Assembly: GCA_963753545.1 (NCBI GenBank)
Contig: CAVWCQ010000008.1
Location: 2,418,001-2,482,000 of the forward strand
Origin: CAVWCQ01 sp963753545
GTDB taxonomy: Bacteria; Chloroflexota; Anaerolineae; Aggregatilineales; Aggregatilineaceae
Direction: 5' to 3'
DNA: 64,000 nucleotides
Shown: in pieces, positions 17,656-25,461 of the stretch
How the letters are laid out: the number at the start of each line of letters is the position of its first letter
Position numbering within the stretch: position 1 is the stretch's first letter
Made by a program: the position numbers and the translations under genes
The notes under the pieces: model-generated
Seen by the model: only the letters and a program-made list of their open reading frames with translations
Told to the model about the DNA's origin: nothing
Databases searched by the model: none

Positions 17656-20107
17656 ATGGCAAATAAAGCAGAGATGAAACTATCCACCATGGAAATTCTC
17701 TCCCCGGCTTATGGGGCTAGTGGCCTGTCGACAGATGAGGTGCTGCGGCGGCACGAACAGGGGCTGAGCAATGATGCCCCGGTCAAATCTAGCCGCTCCA
17801 CAACTGCCATCTTGAAAGAAAACTTCCTGTCGATCACAAATATGATCCTGTTTGCGATCATTATTCTGCTGGTGGCTGTCGGCAAACCCAGTGATGCCTT
17901 TGTTACCAGTGGCGTCGTGTTAATGAATGTGACAATCAGTGTGATTCAGGAACTGCGCGCCAAGCGCCAGCTTGACCGGATCGCACTGCTGACCCGCCCC
18001 AAAGCCTGTGTGATCCGGGATGGCGGCGAAAAACTGGTAGACCCATCCGATATCGTGGTGGGAGATTGTCTTGTGCTGCGTCCAGGCGATCAGATTGTGG
18101 TGGATGGACGGCTGATCAGCGAGAAGCGGATTGACGTGGATGAATCGCTGCTGACTGGCGAGTTTGATCATGTGCCCAAAGAGAAGGGGGATCAGCTTCT
18201 ATCGGGTAGTTTCTGCGTCTCCGGGAACGGGACCTACGTTGCCGAAAAAATCGGTCGGGAAAGTTTTGCTTATAAGTTGACCAGCGGTGCGCGGGAATAT
18301 AAGCGCGTTCTGACACCCCTCCAGCGCCAGATCAGCATTGTGGTGCGCTTGCTGGTGGTCGCGGCTATCAGTATGGCGATCCTGCTGGTGCTCTCCTACG
18401 CTATCGAAAACAAGCCCTTTGAGGAAATTGTCCAGGCTATCGCTGTGATCATCGCTCTGATCCCGCAGGGCCTGTTGTTGATGATCACCGTCGCCTATGC
18501 CTTGGGCGCGTTGCGTATGGCCCGGCAAGGCGCGCTGGTCCAGCAGATCAACGCCGTCAAATCACTCAGTAACGTCGATATCCTGTGCCTGGATAAAACA
18601 GGCACGCTGACGACCAACCGCATCCAACTGCGGCAGATTGTGCCGATTGGCATTGATGAAGCGAAACTTAAGCAGTTATTGGGTGATTTTGTTGCGAGCA
18701 CAGGCCGTGTCAACCGCACGGCAGAGGCCATCGCAGGATCTTTATCAAGGCGAACCGTGCGAATGTGAGACTGAAATCCCCTTTTCGTCGGAGCATAAAT
18801 GGAGCGGAGCGACATTCAACTGTTCGGGTAGGCTAGAAGGCAGTTATGTCCTTGGCGCGCCGGAGATGTTGCTGCCGCATGTGCCGGAAGGCAAGCTGCT
18901 GGAACGCCATATCGAAAGTTGGACAGATGTCGGGCTGCGCGTGCTGCTGTTTGCGCACTCTCCCCAAAAGCTGGAAGCTCCTGCCGAAGGAAAACCACCC
19001 ACCCTTAGTGACGGATTGGAACCGTTAGGTTGGCTGACCTTCACCGATGAACTGCGTGAGGATGCAAAAAAGGTGTTGGAGCAGTTCAGCCAGGCCGGGG
19101 TCATGATTAAACTCATTTCGGGTGATAACCCGCAGACGGTTGCCGCCCTCGCCCAACTCGCTGGAATCAGTAAAGATGTGGACGTGGTTTCGGGAATCGA
19201 CCTGGAAGAGATGTCGGAAGGACAGTTCGCGGAGACCGTTGAGCATGTCACGGTATTTGGCCGTATCACGCCGCAGCAAAAGCAGCGAATTGTCGAGGTG
19301 CTGCGCAGCCAGGGACATTATGTGGCGATGATTGGCGACGGCGTGAACGATGTGCTCTCGCTCAAACACGCCCAGATGGGGATCGCGATGGAGAGCGGCA
19401 GCCAGGCCACACGCGGGGCCGCCGATATGGTGCTGCTCGGTGATAAGTTTGATGTGCTGCCCCAGGCTATTCAGGAGGGACAGCGCATTCTGAATGGCAT
19501 GCAGGACGTGATGCGATTGTTCCTCACCCGTACCCTGTATGCTGCTCTGCTGATCATCGTGGCCGGATTTATCGGTACCGAATTTCCCTTTACGCCCAAG
19601 CACAACACGATCCTGACGGCGCTGCCGGTTGGCATCCCGGCGGTTGTATTGACCTTCTGGGCACAGTCCGGCACGCCGCAAAAGAAGCTGTTTGTCGCGC
19701 TCAGTGAATTTATCTTACCCGCTGGGTTCAGTATCATGATCGTGACTCTGATCGTTTATTTGCTCTACCAGGATCAGTCTCTCCAATTACAGCGCACGGT
19801 ATTGACGACGACCGCCCTGTTATGCGGCTTGCTGTTGATCGTTTTTGCCGAGCATTCCATTGAAGAGTGGGTCTCGCGTAAGAAAATGCGAAACGACTGG
19901 CGGCGGATGGCCCTGGCAGGTGTCATGCTTGCTCTCTATCTGCTGATCTTTGCCGTCCCATCCGTCCGTAACTTTTTTGAGCTGAGCACGATGGCCTGGA
20001 AAGACCTGGGGGTTGTCCTTGCGGCTGTCACAATCTGGGCGCTAGTTGTGCGTGCGCTCTGGCGTTATGATGTTTTTAAACGGGTGCTGATTCCTGCCAA
20101 TAATTGA
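17656..20107 (+). CDS. Cation-transporting P-type ATPase (CtpE-like), broken by one frameshift
   Basis: Two overlapping reading parts (17656-18768 and from about 18700 to 20107) combine into a pump of about 817 residues. The N-terminal part has the actuator motif DESLLTGEF (normally TGES/TGEP, here TGEF), the membrane motif IPQGLLLMITVAYALG, and the phosphorylation site ILCLDKTGTLTTN with D313. The second part has the nucleotide domain (YVLGAPEMLL), the hinge motif GDGVNDVLSLKHAQMGIAME and six C-terminal helices. The PQG in place of PEG/PEGL in helix 4 recalls CtpE-type Ca2+ pumps; ion specificity is inference. The frame change lies near 18735 (IAGSL then YQGEP) and is probably an indel error. 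Confidence 0.85.
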
Positions 20108-20123
20108 GTGTAGGGCAAAGCCT

Positions 20124-20465
20124 ATGCGTGAACCTGCTTATATCGCCATTGCCGAAGATGGGCATATCACTCTGTTTTGGGGCAATGGGACCGAAGACCA
20201 AAAATACGTCATCCTGCGCGGCGGACGCGCTCCGCAGGGGCAGGCGCTGGTTGAAGCCATTGAGGAGATGAAACTCTGGGCCGAGGAGAATGGCTATGAA
20301 GTGATTGTTCCTGCCTACGATCTCACCGATCCCCCCGCTGACGCCGTCGAAATTGATGTGCCGGAAGAAGAAATCGAACAGATCGATCTGGAAGAGGTGA
20401 ACGATCTGCTTGATGATCTGTATGTCACCGGAGACTATTCTGAGCAGGACGACCAGGAGTCCTAG
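20124..20465 (+). CDS. Small acidic protein of unknown function
   Basis: A 113-residue soluble protein that I do not recognise. The N-terminal half is a compact alpha/beta stretch (AYIAIAEDGHITLFWGNGTE, then an amphipathic helix EAIEEMKLWAEENGYEV). The last 45 residues are strongly acidic with alternating hydrophobics (VPEEEIEQIDLEEVNDLLDD) and could form an amphipathic helix. It begins 16 bp after the P-type ATPase on the same strand, so it is probably co-transcribed and might be an accessory factor of the pump. No cysteine or histidine clusters suggest direct metal binding. Confidence 0.6.
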   Translation: MREPAYIAIAEDGHITLFWGNGTEDQKYVILRGGRAPQGQALVEAIEEMKLWAEENGYEVIVPAYDLTDPPADAVEIDVPEEEIEQIDLEEVNDLLDDLYVTGDYSEQDDQES

Positions 20466-20574
20466 TCCTAGTCCGGCTACCTATAGGAGCAGGTCCAAAC
20501 AACCTCCCCTAGAGGCTGTTATGCACTGGGAAGGGGCTAACGCGCGAGAAAAATTATCCGATACAGGACCAGAA

Positions 20575-20602
20575 GGCATAAAAGCTCTAGAGCTTTTATG
20601 CC
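20575..20602. repeat. Perfect 28-bp palindrome
   Basis: The sequence GGCATAAAAGCTCT/AGAGCTTTTATGCC is its own reverse complement over 28 bp with no loop. It lies 110 bp after the small acidic gene. It could end the ATPase operon as a hairpin, but only CTTTACC follows rather than a T-run, so a dimeric protein site or cruciform is equally possible. Confidence 0.8.
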
Positions 20603-20871
20603 CTTTACCTTGCATGGTAAGGCGTGTTTCCTTCCTACTAACAAACTTGTCAAAAAAATTAGTTGATCACTTCGCCGTCGTGAGCGATCTGCTACCCCCC
20701 CCTTTTCGGTTTCACGACTAACCGTTTCCTAACCGCGTCCCTACTTCAAGTTTTGACCACTTTTTCGGGGTGGGTATTACATTGGGTCGTGGCAAGTAGC
20801 ACTCCTCATAGTTGGTTCAAACAGCCAGGACGGTGATGATCTATTCGTAGAATACACCCAATGTGCCCTCG

Positions 20872-20905
20872 AAAATACTCCTTTAAAGGTGAACCTTAAG
20901 TACTA
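20872..20905 (-). promoter_or_regulatory. 34-nt dyad element, copy 1 (upstream of the MFS gene)
   Basis: Read on the minus strand it begins TAGTACTTAAGGTTCACC and ends GGAGTATTTT; 32 of 34 positions match the copy at 39914-39947. The core AAGGT-TC-ACCTT is an inverted repeat, so a dimeric regulator is the natural reading. It lies 116 bp upstream of the MFS start. Confidence 0.65.
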
Positions 20906-21021
20906 ATTTGAAGATACAGGAGAGAAAAAAGTGCATAACACGTTCTAAGACCGCACACCCACTTTATTCCATTTCCGCGTACAACATAGGGGTAATGAAC
21001 GTCTAGACAGGAAAGCATGCG

Positions 21022-22410
21022 ATGGCAGCAGTGTGGTCAGGCATCCGCCGGATATTGCGTGCAATGTTTTACCGGCAGGACACCAGTATTTTTGCGGTGC
21101 TCAAAGAACACAACTTCCGCAACTTGTGGATAGGCCAGATGATCTCGTTTGTGGGAGATTCGCTGGCTTATAACACACTCATCTTCGCTATTTTAAGCAT
21201 GGCAAAAGACGAAGGTCTCAAAGCGGGACAGTATATCGGACCGCTAGCCGTGTTATCGTCTCTGCCCCCGCTGGCGCTTGGCATGTTCGCCGGAACAATC
21301 GCCGACCGCGTGAACCGGAAATATTTAATGATCACTGCCGATATCCTGCGCGGATTTATCACGCTGGGTTTCCTGCTAGTCACCAAACTCGATCAGGTAT
21401 GGATTTTTTACACCGTCTCGATTGGCCTGAGCGCGGTCAGTGTCTTTTTCTTCCCGGCCCGAACTGCCATGATGCCGCTCATCCTGGACAAAAAACAACT
21501 GCTGTCGGCCAACGCCATGTCCCAACTGACCTACACGCTGTCGTTTGTTGTGGGCGCAGCGCTGGCAGGTGTTCTCGTTGGACAATTTGATACGATGGCC
21601 CCGGCTTTTATCGCTGACAGTCTCTCCTTTTTTGTTTCCGCCTATTTTATTTCGCGCATCACTATCTCTGGCAAGGTGATTCGAGAGGTGAGTTTACGCG
21701 TCAAAGCAGGAGGCCACAGGGGATTGCAGCAGATTGTCGATATGTATCGCGATCTCGTTGTCGGCGTGCGTTACGTCCTGACGGATCGGGTGATGCGCGG
21801 CGTTCTGATCAGCTTTCTGGCAATGATGCTGGGCCTGGGAGCCGCCAATGTGACCTTTGTGCCCCTGTTGGTCAACGAACTCGGTATGAAGGAAGAGGGG
21901 ATCGGCCTGGTCCGCTTCTCTCAGACCGCCGGGATCATCCTGGGCAGCGCCGCCATTGCCGCTGTTGCCACCCGCTACAAGTCCCGCGATTTGATCGGTC
22001 TGAGTATGGTAGCCTTCGGGGTAACAACAATGATGGTCGCTGTCACACCGACCTATCCTCTGATGGTCGCCGTGTTGTTCCTGGTCGGATTGGTAATCTC
22101 CCCACCACAAATCGTTGCGCCTACTCTGATTCAGCGCCATGTGCCCAGCGAAAAACTGGGACGGGCAGGCGGCGCTCAGAACACGATTGTCACGGTTGCC
22201 AACATTACCTCAATGGGTGCGGCTGGCTTTCTGATGGATCACATTGGGGCACGAACCGTCTTTCTCTCGGCGGGTCTCATCATCTTCGCCGCCGGGTTTG
22301 TCTCCTGGTGGGTGCTGCGCGGTGTTGAAGATCTATCGGATGAAGATCAGTCTCGCCCGGAAAAAGTGGCAGACTCAGAGGAAGAACTGGTCGCGGATTT
22401 CGCCCGCTAA
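21022..22410 (+). CDS. MFS transporter, multidrug/siderophore-exporter type
   Basis: A 462-residue protein with about twelve membrane helices. The loop between helices 2 and 3 has GTIADRVNRKYLMITADILRG, the MFS signature (G-x-x-x-D-R-x-N/G-R-K/R). The early segment RNLWIGQMISFVGDSLAYNT is characteristic of the MFS_3 (EntS-like) group of exporters. A cytoplasmic stretch sits between helices 6 and 7 and an acidic tail follows helix 12. The ATG at 21022 has AGGAAAG upstream. It is a single-gene unit that runs towards tdh and ends in a shared strong hairpin. Substrate unknown; the upstream dyad element suggests regulated expression, as is common for drug exporters. Confidence 0.88.
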   Translation: MAAVWSGIRRILRAMFYRQDTSIFAVLKEHNFRNLWIGQMISFVGDSLAYNTLIFAILSMAKDEGLKAGQYIGPLAVLSSLPPLALGMFAGTIADRVNRKYLMITADILRGFITLGFLLVTKLDQVWIFYTVSIGLSAVSVFFFPARTAMMPLILDKKQLLSANAMSQLTYTLSFVVGAALAGVLVGQFDTMAPAFIADSLSFFVSAYFISRITISGKVIREVSLRVKAGGHRGLQQIVDMYRDLVVGVRYVLTDRVMRGVLISFLAMMLGLGAANVTFVPLLVNELGMKEEGIGLVRFSQTAGIILGSAAIAAVATRYKSRDLIGLSMVAFGVTTMMVAVTPTYPLMVAVLFLVGLVISPPQIVAPTLIQRHVPSEKLGRAGGAQNTIVTVANITSMGAAGFLMDHIGARTVFLSAGLIIFAAGFVSWWVLRGVEDLSDEDQSRPEKVADSEEELVADFAR

Positions 22411-22426
22411 ATACCCCAAACCGTAG

Positions 22427-22457
22427 GGGCGGGTTAACAAACCCGCCCTCGTTTTTT
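22427..22457 (+). terminator. Rho-independent terminator after the MFS gene
   Basis: A 9-bp stem GGGCGGGTT-AACA-AACCCGCCC (22427-22448) is followed by TTTTTT (22452-22457). It lies between convergent MFS and tdh genes. Confidence 0.88.
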
Positions 22458-22474
22458 ACCCCTCAATCACATCT

Positions 22475-23527
22475 TTAAAGATGGAACATGATTTTGCCGC
22501 TCTCGCCGCTCATAAAGATGTGATAAGCGTCGTCAAATTCTTCCAGGGCAAATTCATGAGTCACAATTTTGCTCAAATCCACCGCGCCTGATTCCAGCAG
22601 CCCGCGTGTCTGGTACCACGTATCCCACAGGCGGCGGCCCACAATACCGCGCACGATCGCGCCTTTAAAGACAATATGTCGGTTAAGGTCAAACGTGAAC
22701 GGCCCCGGTGCCAAACCGAGCATGGCAACTTCGCCGCCTTCTTTGAGCAGCGAAAATCCCTGGTCGATAGCGCTCGGCGCGCCCGACATTTCCAGCAATA
22801 CGTCCACACCCTCGTTACCTGTTTCGGCAAGAATAGCCGGGATAACATCCTGCTTTAGAACATTCACGGTGAGGTCTGCGCCCGCCTCGGCTGCCATATT
22901 CAGGCGATAATCGCTGACATCTGTCGCGAAAACTCGGCGTGCGCCTGCCGCCTTGGCAACCGCAATCGCCATCACCCCAACGGGGCCGCAGCCCGTCACC
23001 AGCACGTGCTTGGCAGATACATCTTGGGCCATCGCCGTATGGACAGCATTGCCAAAATTTTCTTCCAAAACGGCAACACGCAGCGGTATATTAGGGGTAT
23101 TCAGCCATGCATTTTGGGCGGGTACGGCAATATATTCCGCAAAGCCGCCATCTCGATCCACGCCAATAATTTTGGTGTTTTCGCAAATATATTCTCGCCC
23201 GGTCCGGCAGTAAAAACATTCATTGCAAACCACATGGCTTTCCAGTGAAACGCAGTCTCCTACCTTGATGCTGGTCACGCCATCCGCCACCTGAACCACA
23301 TGCCCGGTGACTTCGTGCCCGACGACGAATGGAGGCTTGAGACGGCTCTGCGCCCATTCGTCCCACTTGTAAATATGCAAGTCTGTGCCGCAGATAGACG
23401 CAGCCTGGACCTTAATCAACACTTCGCCCGGCCCGATCTGCGGCACAGGCCATTCCGTCAGTTCCAGACCAGGGCGGCGTCCAGCCTTAATAACTGCTTT
23501 CATCATTTTGGGTATCGATTGTGTCAT
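22475..23527 (-). CDS. tdh: L-threonine 3-dehydrogenase
   Basis: A 350-residue zinc-dependent medium-chain dehydrogenase. The catalytic zinc region is ASICGTDLHIYKWDEWA, followed by VVGHEVTGHV; TDLHIYKWD is close to the signature of Tdh. The structural zinc lobe has the four-cysteine cluster CNECFYCRTGREYIC. The Rossmann domain has VTGCGPVGVMAIAVAKAAGA, and ENFGNAVHTA is also Tdh-like. The enzyme oxidises threonine to 2-amino-3-ketobutyrate in the cytoplasm; no Kbl ligase gene is visible nearby. The ATG at 23527 has AGGACA 9 nt upstream; a second start eight codons in is less likely. Single-gene unit, with a candidate promoter at 23571-23599. Confidence 0.93.
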   Translation of the reverse strand: MTQSIPKMMKAVIKAGRRPGLELTEWPVPQIGPGEVLIKVQAASICGTDLHIYKWDEWAQSRLKPPFVVGHEVTGHVVQVADGVTSIKVGDCVSLESHVVCNECFYCRTGREYICENTKIIGVDRDGGFAEYIAVPAQNAWLNTPNIPLRVAVLEENFGNAVHTAMAQDVSAKHVLVTGCGPVGVMAIAVAKAAGARRVFATDVSDYRLNMAAEAGADLTVNVLKQDVIPAILAETGNEGVDVLLEMSGAPSAIDQGFSLLKEGGEVAMLGLAPGPFTFDLNRHIVFKGAIVRGIVGRRLWDTWYQTRGLLESGAVDLSKIVTHEFALEEFDDAYHIFMSGESGKIMFHL

Positions 23528-23570
23528 GGGATCAAATGTCCTGTATTCAAAAAGAAACCTATTTGATCTG

Positions 23571-23599
23571 ATTGTACCGGGCTGGGCTGGGAGCTACAA
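23571..23599 (-). promoter_or_regulatory. Candidate tdh promoter
   Basis: On the minus strand TTGTAG (23599-23594) and TACAAT (23576-23571) are separated by 17 nt, giving a sigma-70-like promoter about 44 bp upstream of the tdh ATG. Confidence 0.45.
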
Positions 23600-23651
23600 G
23601 AAACGATGGGGAGGGGAACCGCCGGGACAATCCAGCGGCTCCCGGATCAGA

Positions 23652-24584
23652 TTATTCTGCTGTGTCGTATGCGCCCGACCAGTTGTTAAGCGGCAGTTGT
23701 TCCAGGGCTGGGATCGCGGCTACCGTAGCGATCACGCTTGTCGCGGACATTTCCGGCTGGAAGATGAATGCTCCTCCTGACACTTGTAGACCGCTCAGAT
23801 AATCCTGCGGATTGTTCCATGCTGCCAGGTCTTGCCCGTTCGCCACCAGCGCCTGAATGACCAGCGCCGTTGAATTGGCATCACTGGCAGTCCCAAAGTC
23901 GCTCGGGTTCTGGTAGGGCCACCCACCATCCTCATTCTGGATCGGTTTCAGATAATCCAGTCCTGCCTGCACTGCATCCGCCTGATCGGTTAGTGCCAGG
24001 GCTTGCAGACACAGCGCGGTTGTATTGGTATCGGACGCCTCGCCAGCGGAAAAGCCCCAGCCGCCATCCTCACCTTGCATCTTGACCAGCGCGTCGACTG
24101 CTCCTTCCGGCAGATCGGTTTGCGTATTTTGCAGCGCGATCAGCGATAGGCAGTGGTCAAATGCGCCTGTGCCAAATGATCCATCCTCGGCTTGCGTCGC
24201 CAGCAGGTCTTCGATCAATTGGTGTCCGCCAAACGCAGTTGGATCTTTGCCGGAAGCAACGACCGCCGTGAGCACTTTCGCCAACTGGCCCGCTCCCGTA
24301 AGATTGCCAGCCTCGACTTGGGTCGCCAGAAAAACCAGCGGATTCATCATATCGCCAATGAAGAAAGCATTTGCGTCTTCCCCGCCTGCGGTGATGGCGA
24401 CCACAGCATCCGCCGTTGTGCTGATGTCACTCTCCGGCGTAAATCCGTTACTAAATCCGCCATCCTCATTCTGAACCGTCTTCAGAAAAGCGATGGCATC
24501 CTGGCCACCATCCTGGGCCAACACGGGCAGCACGGAAACAAAAGCCAAAAGTACAACAAGCATACCAATCAAAGCGCGTTTCAT
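23652..24584 (-). CDS. Secreted alpha/alpha-toroid (prenyltransferase-repeat) protein under B12 control
   Basis: A 310-residue protein with a clear Sec signal peptide (residues 1-23, KRALIGMLVVLLAFVSVLPVLAQ). The mature part consists of repeated squalene-cyclase/prenyltransferase-type units: AIAFLKTVQNEDGGFSNGF, LATQAEDGSFGTGAFD, VKMQGEDGGWGF, KPIQNEDGGWPY and a degenerate last unit. This fold is shared by terpene cyclases, prenyltransferase subunits and the cobalamin-binding alpha domain of transcobalamin and intrinsic factor. No cyclase DxDD or zinc ligands are seen. The cobalamin riboswitch and terminator directly upstream indicate expression in B12 shortage, so I infer an extracellular or surface B12 (corrinoid) binding role. 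The C-terminal DUF4430-like domain of transcobalamins is absent. Start chosen at 24584 for the AAGGAGCGG site. Confidence 0.75.
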   Translation of the reverse strand: MKRALIGMLVVLLAFVSVLPVLAQDGGQDAIAFLKTVQNEDGGFSNGFTPESDISTTADAVVAITAGGEDANAFFIGDMMNPLVFLATQVEAGNLTGAGQLAKVLTAVVASGKDPTAFGGHQLIEDLLATQAEDGSFGTGAFDHCLSLIALQNTQTDLPEGAVDALVKMQGEDGGWGFSAGEASDTNTTALCLQALALTDQADAVQAGLDYLKPIQNEDGGWPYQNPSDFGTASDANSTALVIQALVANGQDLAAWNNPQDYLSGLQVSGGAFIFQPEMSATSVIATVAAIPALEQLPLNNWSGAYDTAE

Positions 24585-24610
24585 TGATATCCGCTCCTTA
24601 TGCATCGATA

Positions 24611-24646
24611 AAAAACAAAAACGCCCTTCTCGGTAAAGAAAGGCGC
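24611..24646 (-). terminator. Riboswitch expression-platform terminator
   Basis: On the minus strand CGCCTTTCT-TTACC-GAGAAGGGCG forms a 9-bp stem with one G-U pair, followed by TTTTTGTTTTT. It lies between the cobalamin aptamer and the secreted-protein start, so B12-dependent premature termination is the likely mechanism. Confidence 0.8.
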
Positions 24647-24650
24647 TCAG

Positions 24651-24671
24651 TTAACCTGACAAAATGATCAT
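24651..24671 (-). other. Possible six-codon leader reading frame between aptamer and terminator
   Basis: AGGAGGT lies 6 nt upstream of ATG followed by codons for MIILSG and TAA. The near-perfect Shine-Dalgarno lies just past the 3' end of the aptamer. It may be chance, or a leader peptide or ribosome-loading site that modulates the terminator. Confidence 0.3.
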
Positions 24672-24710
24672 CACGCCACCTCCTGTCCACGAGAGATGCT
24701 TCGGGTACGT

Positions 24711-24839
24711 GTTTCAGGCGGGTAACCTGGCTTCACCTGGAGTGCGACTCCCCAGGTGCTACAGTTGCGGGACAGCGCCGGACTTGGACCGGCTTCCCCC
24801 GTTGTGATCGCAGCTTCCGAGCTTTTGATCACCTGAAAC
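24711..24839 (-). ncRNA. Cobalamin riboswitch aptamer
   Basis: On the minus strand the paired ends CCTGAAAC/GTTTCAGG (24711-24718 and 24832-24839) close the aptamer as P1. Inside are the strongly conserved core GCCGGTCCAAGTCCGG, then TGTCCCGCAACTGTA (about 24793-24759), and the B12-box region AAGCCAGGTTACCCGCC (about 24733-24717). This is the standard adenosylcobalamin-type consensus. It is followed by a Rho-independent terminator and then the secreted alpha/alpha-repeat gene. Confidence 0.94.
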
Positions 24840-24862
24840 GACCTTATTCGGTTGTTAAGCGA

Positions 24863-24890
24863 AGTATAGCAGGGCCGAAGCGCTTCGCAA
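24863..24890 (-). promoter_or_regulatory. Promoter of the B12-riboswitch transcript
   Basis: On the minus strand TTGCGA (24890-24885) and TATACT (24868-24863) are spaced by 16 nt and would start transcription about 15-20 nt before the aptamer. Confidence 0.6.
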
Positions 24891-25046
24891 ATTTAGATAA
24901 TCTCGTTGGACTGATTATGCATTCCCCTTGGCAGTTATTCGAATACGGTTCACTGTATGAACAGTTCAACCCTGCGGACTATCGAGGAAATCTTTGGAAT
25001 CACACTGCTGCTAGGGCGATCTCAGCAACTTGTTTTCCAATTTCCC

Positions 25047-25454
25047 TTAATCGAGCATGGATGGGAACAGGTAGCTGTCTGGCTCGGACTCGTGAGTTGC
25101 CACGACAAAGGCAATCGCGTAGTCTTGCGTATGGCTCAGGCTGATCTGCCACGAATTTAGCCCCAGCTTACCCGCCAGTTCTGCCGCTGCACCGTGCAAA
25201 ATCAGATGCGGGCGGCGGTTTTCATCAGAAAAAATCTCGATCTCGATCCAGGCGGCTTCGCACCCGATCCCTGTTCCAAGCGCCTTGGCGACGGCTTCTT
25301 TGGCGGCAAACCGCGTGGCGAATCGTTCTATCAGCGATCCGCACTGCTTGCGCTCAGACGGTGTAAAGCAGCGTGCCGTAAACCGTTCCGGGTAACGTTC
25401 GATGGCCTGCCGTACACGCGCAATCTCGATCATGTCAACGCCAATGCGGAACAC
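25047..25454 (-). CDS. acpS: Holo-[acyl-carrier-protein] synthase
   Basis: A 135-residue 4'-phosphopantetheinyl transferase of the AcpS type, which moves phosphopantetheine from CoA to acyl carrier protein. The Mg2+-binding motifs are intact: IGVDMIEIARV near the N-terminus (D8) and RFAAKEAVAKALGTGIG around residue 48, plus the substrate-loop ISLSHTQDYAIAF near the C-terminus. Length is slightly above the usual 120-125 residues because of a C-terminal tail. It lies 7 bp after an M16 peptidase gene on the same strand, so it is probably the last gene of that operon. Confidence 0.95.
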   Translation of the reverse strand: MFRIGVDMIEIARVRQAIERYPERFTARCFTPSERKQCGSLIERFATRFAAKEAVAKALGTGIGCEAAWIEIEIFSDENRRPHLILHGAAAELAGKLGLNSWQISLSHTQDYAIAFVVATHESEPDSYLFPSMLD

Positions 25455-25461
25455 GTCTCAT

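Larger units (their letters stand above)
20466..21021. other. Large intergenic region before the MFS gene
   Basis: This 556-bp stretch shows no supportable gene. It contains a perfect 28-bp palindrome (20575-20602), a short hairpin TTACC-TTGCAT-TGGTAA type structure at 20605-20620, and a 34-nt dyad element (20872-20905) that has a near-identical copy at 39914-39947. Its low coding potential and the several structures suggest a regulatory region for the MFS gene, with room for a small RNA that I cannot demonstrate. Confidence 0.6.

Noticed and set aside
20410..20721. Plus-strand frame of 103 codons overlapping the end of the small acidic gene.
   Set aside because: It overlaps the coding gene in another frame and then covers the palindrome; composition is irregular.
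22700..23000. Opposite-strand frames inside tdh.
   Set aside because: They are shadows of a strongly conserved dehydrogenase gene.
24917..25160. Two short plus-strand frames between the riboswitch and acpS.
   Set aside because: Both overlap each other and the 3' end of acpS, have no ribosome site, and show no protein-like pattern.
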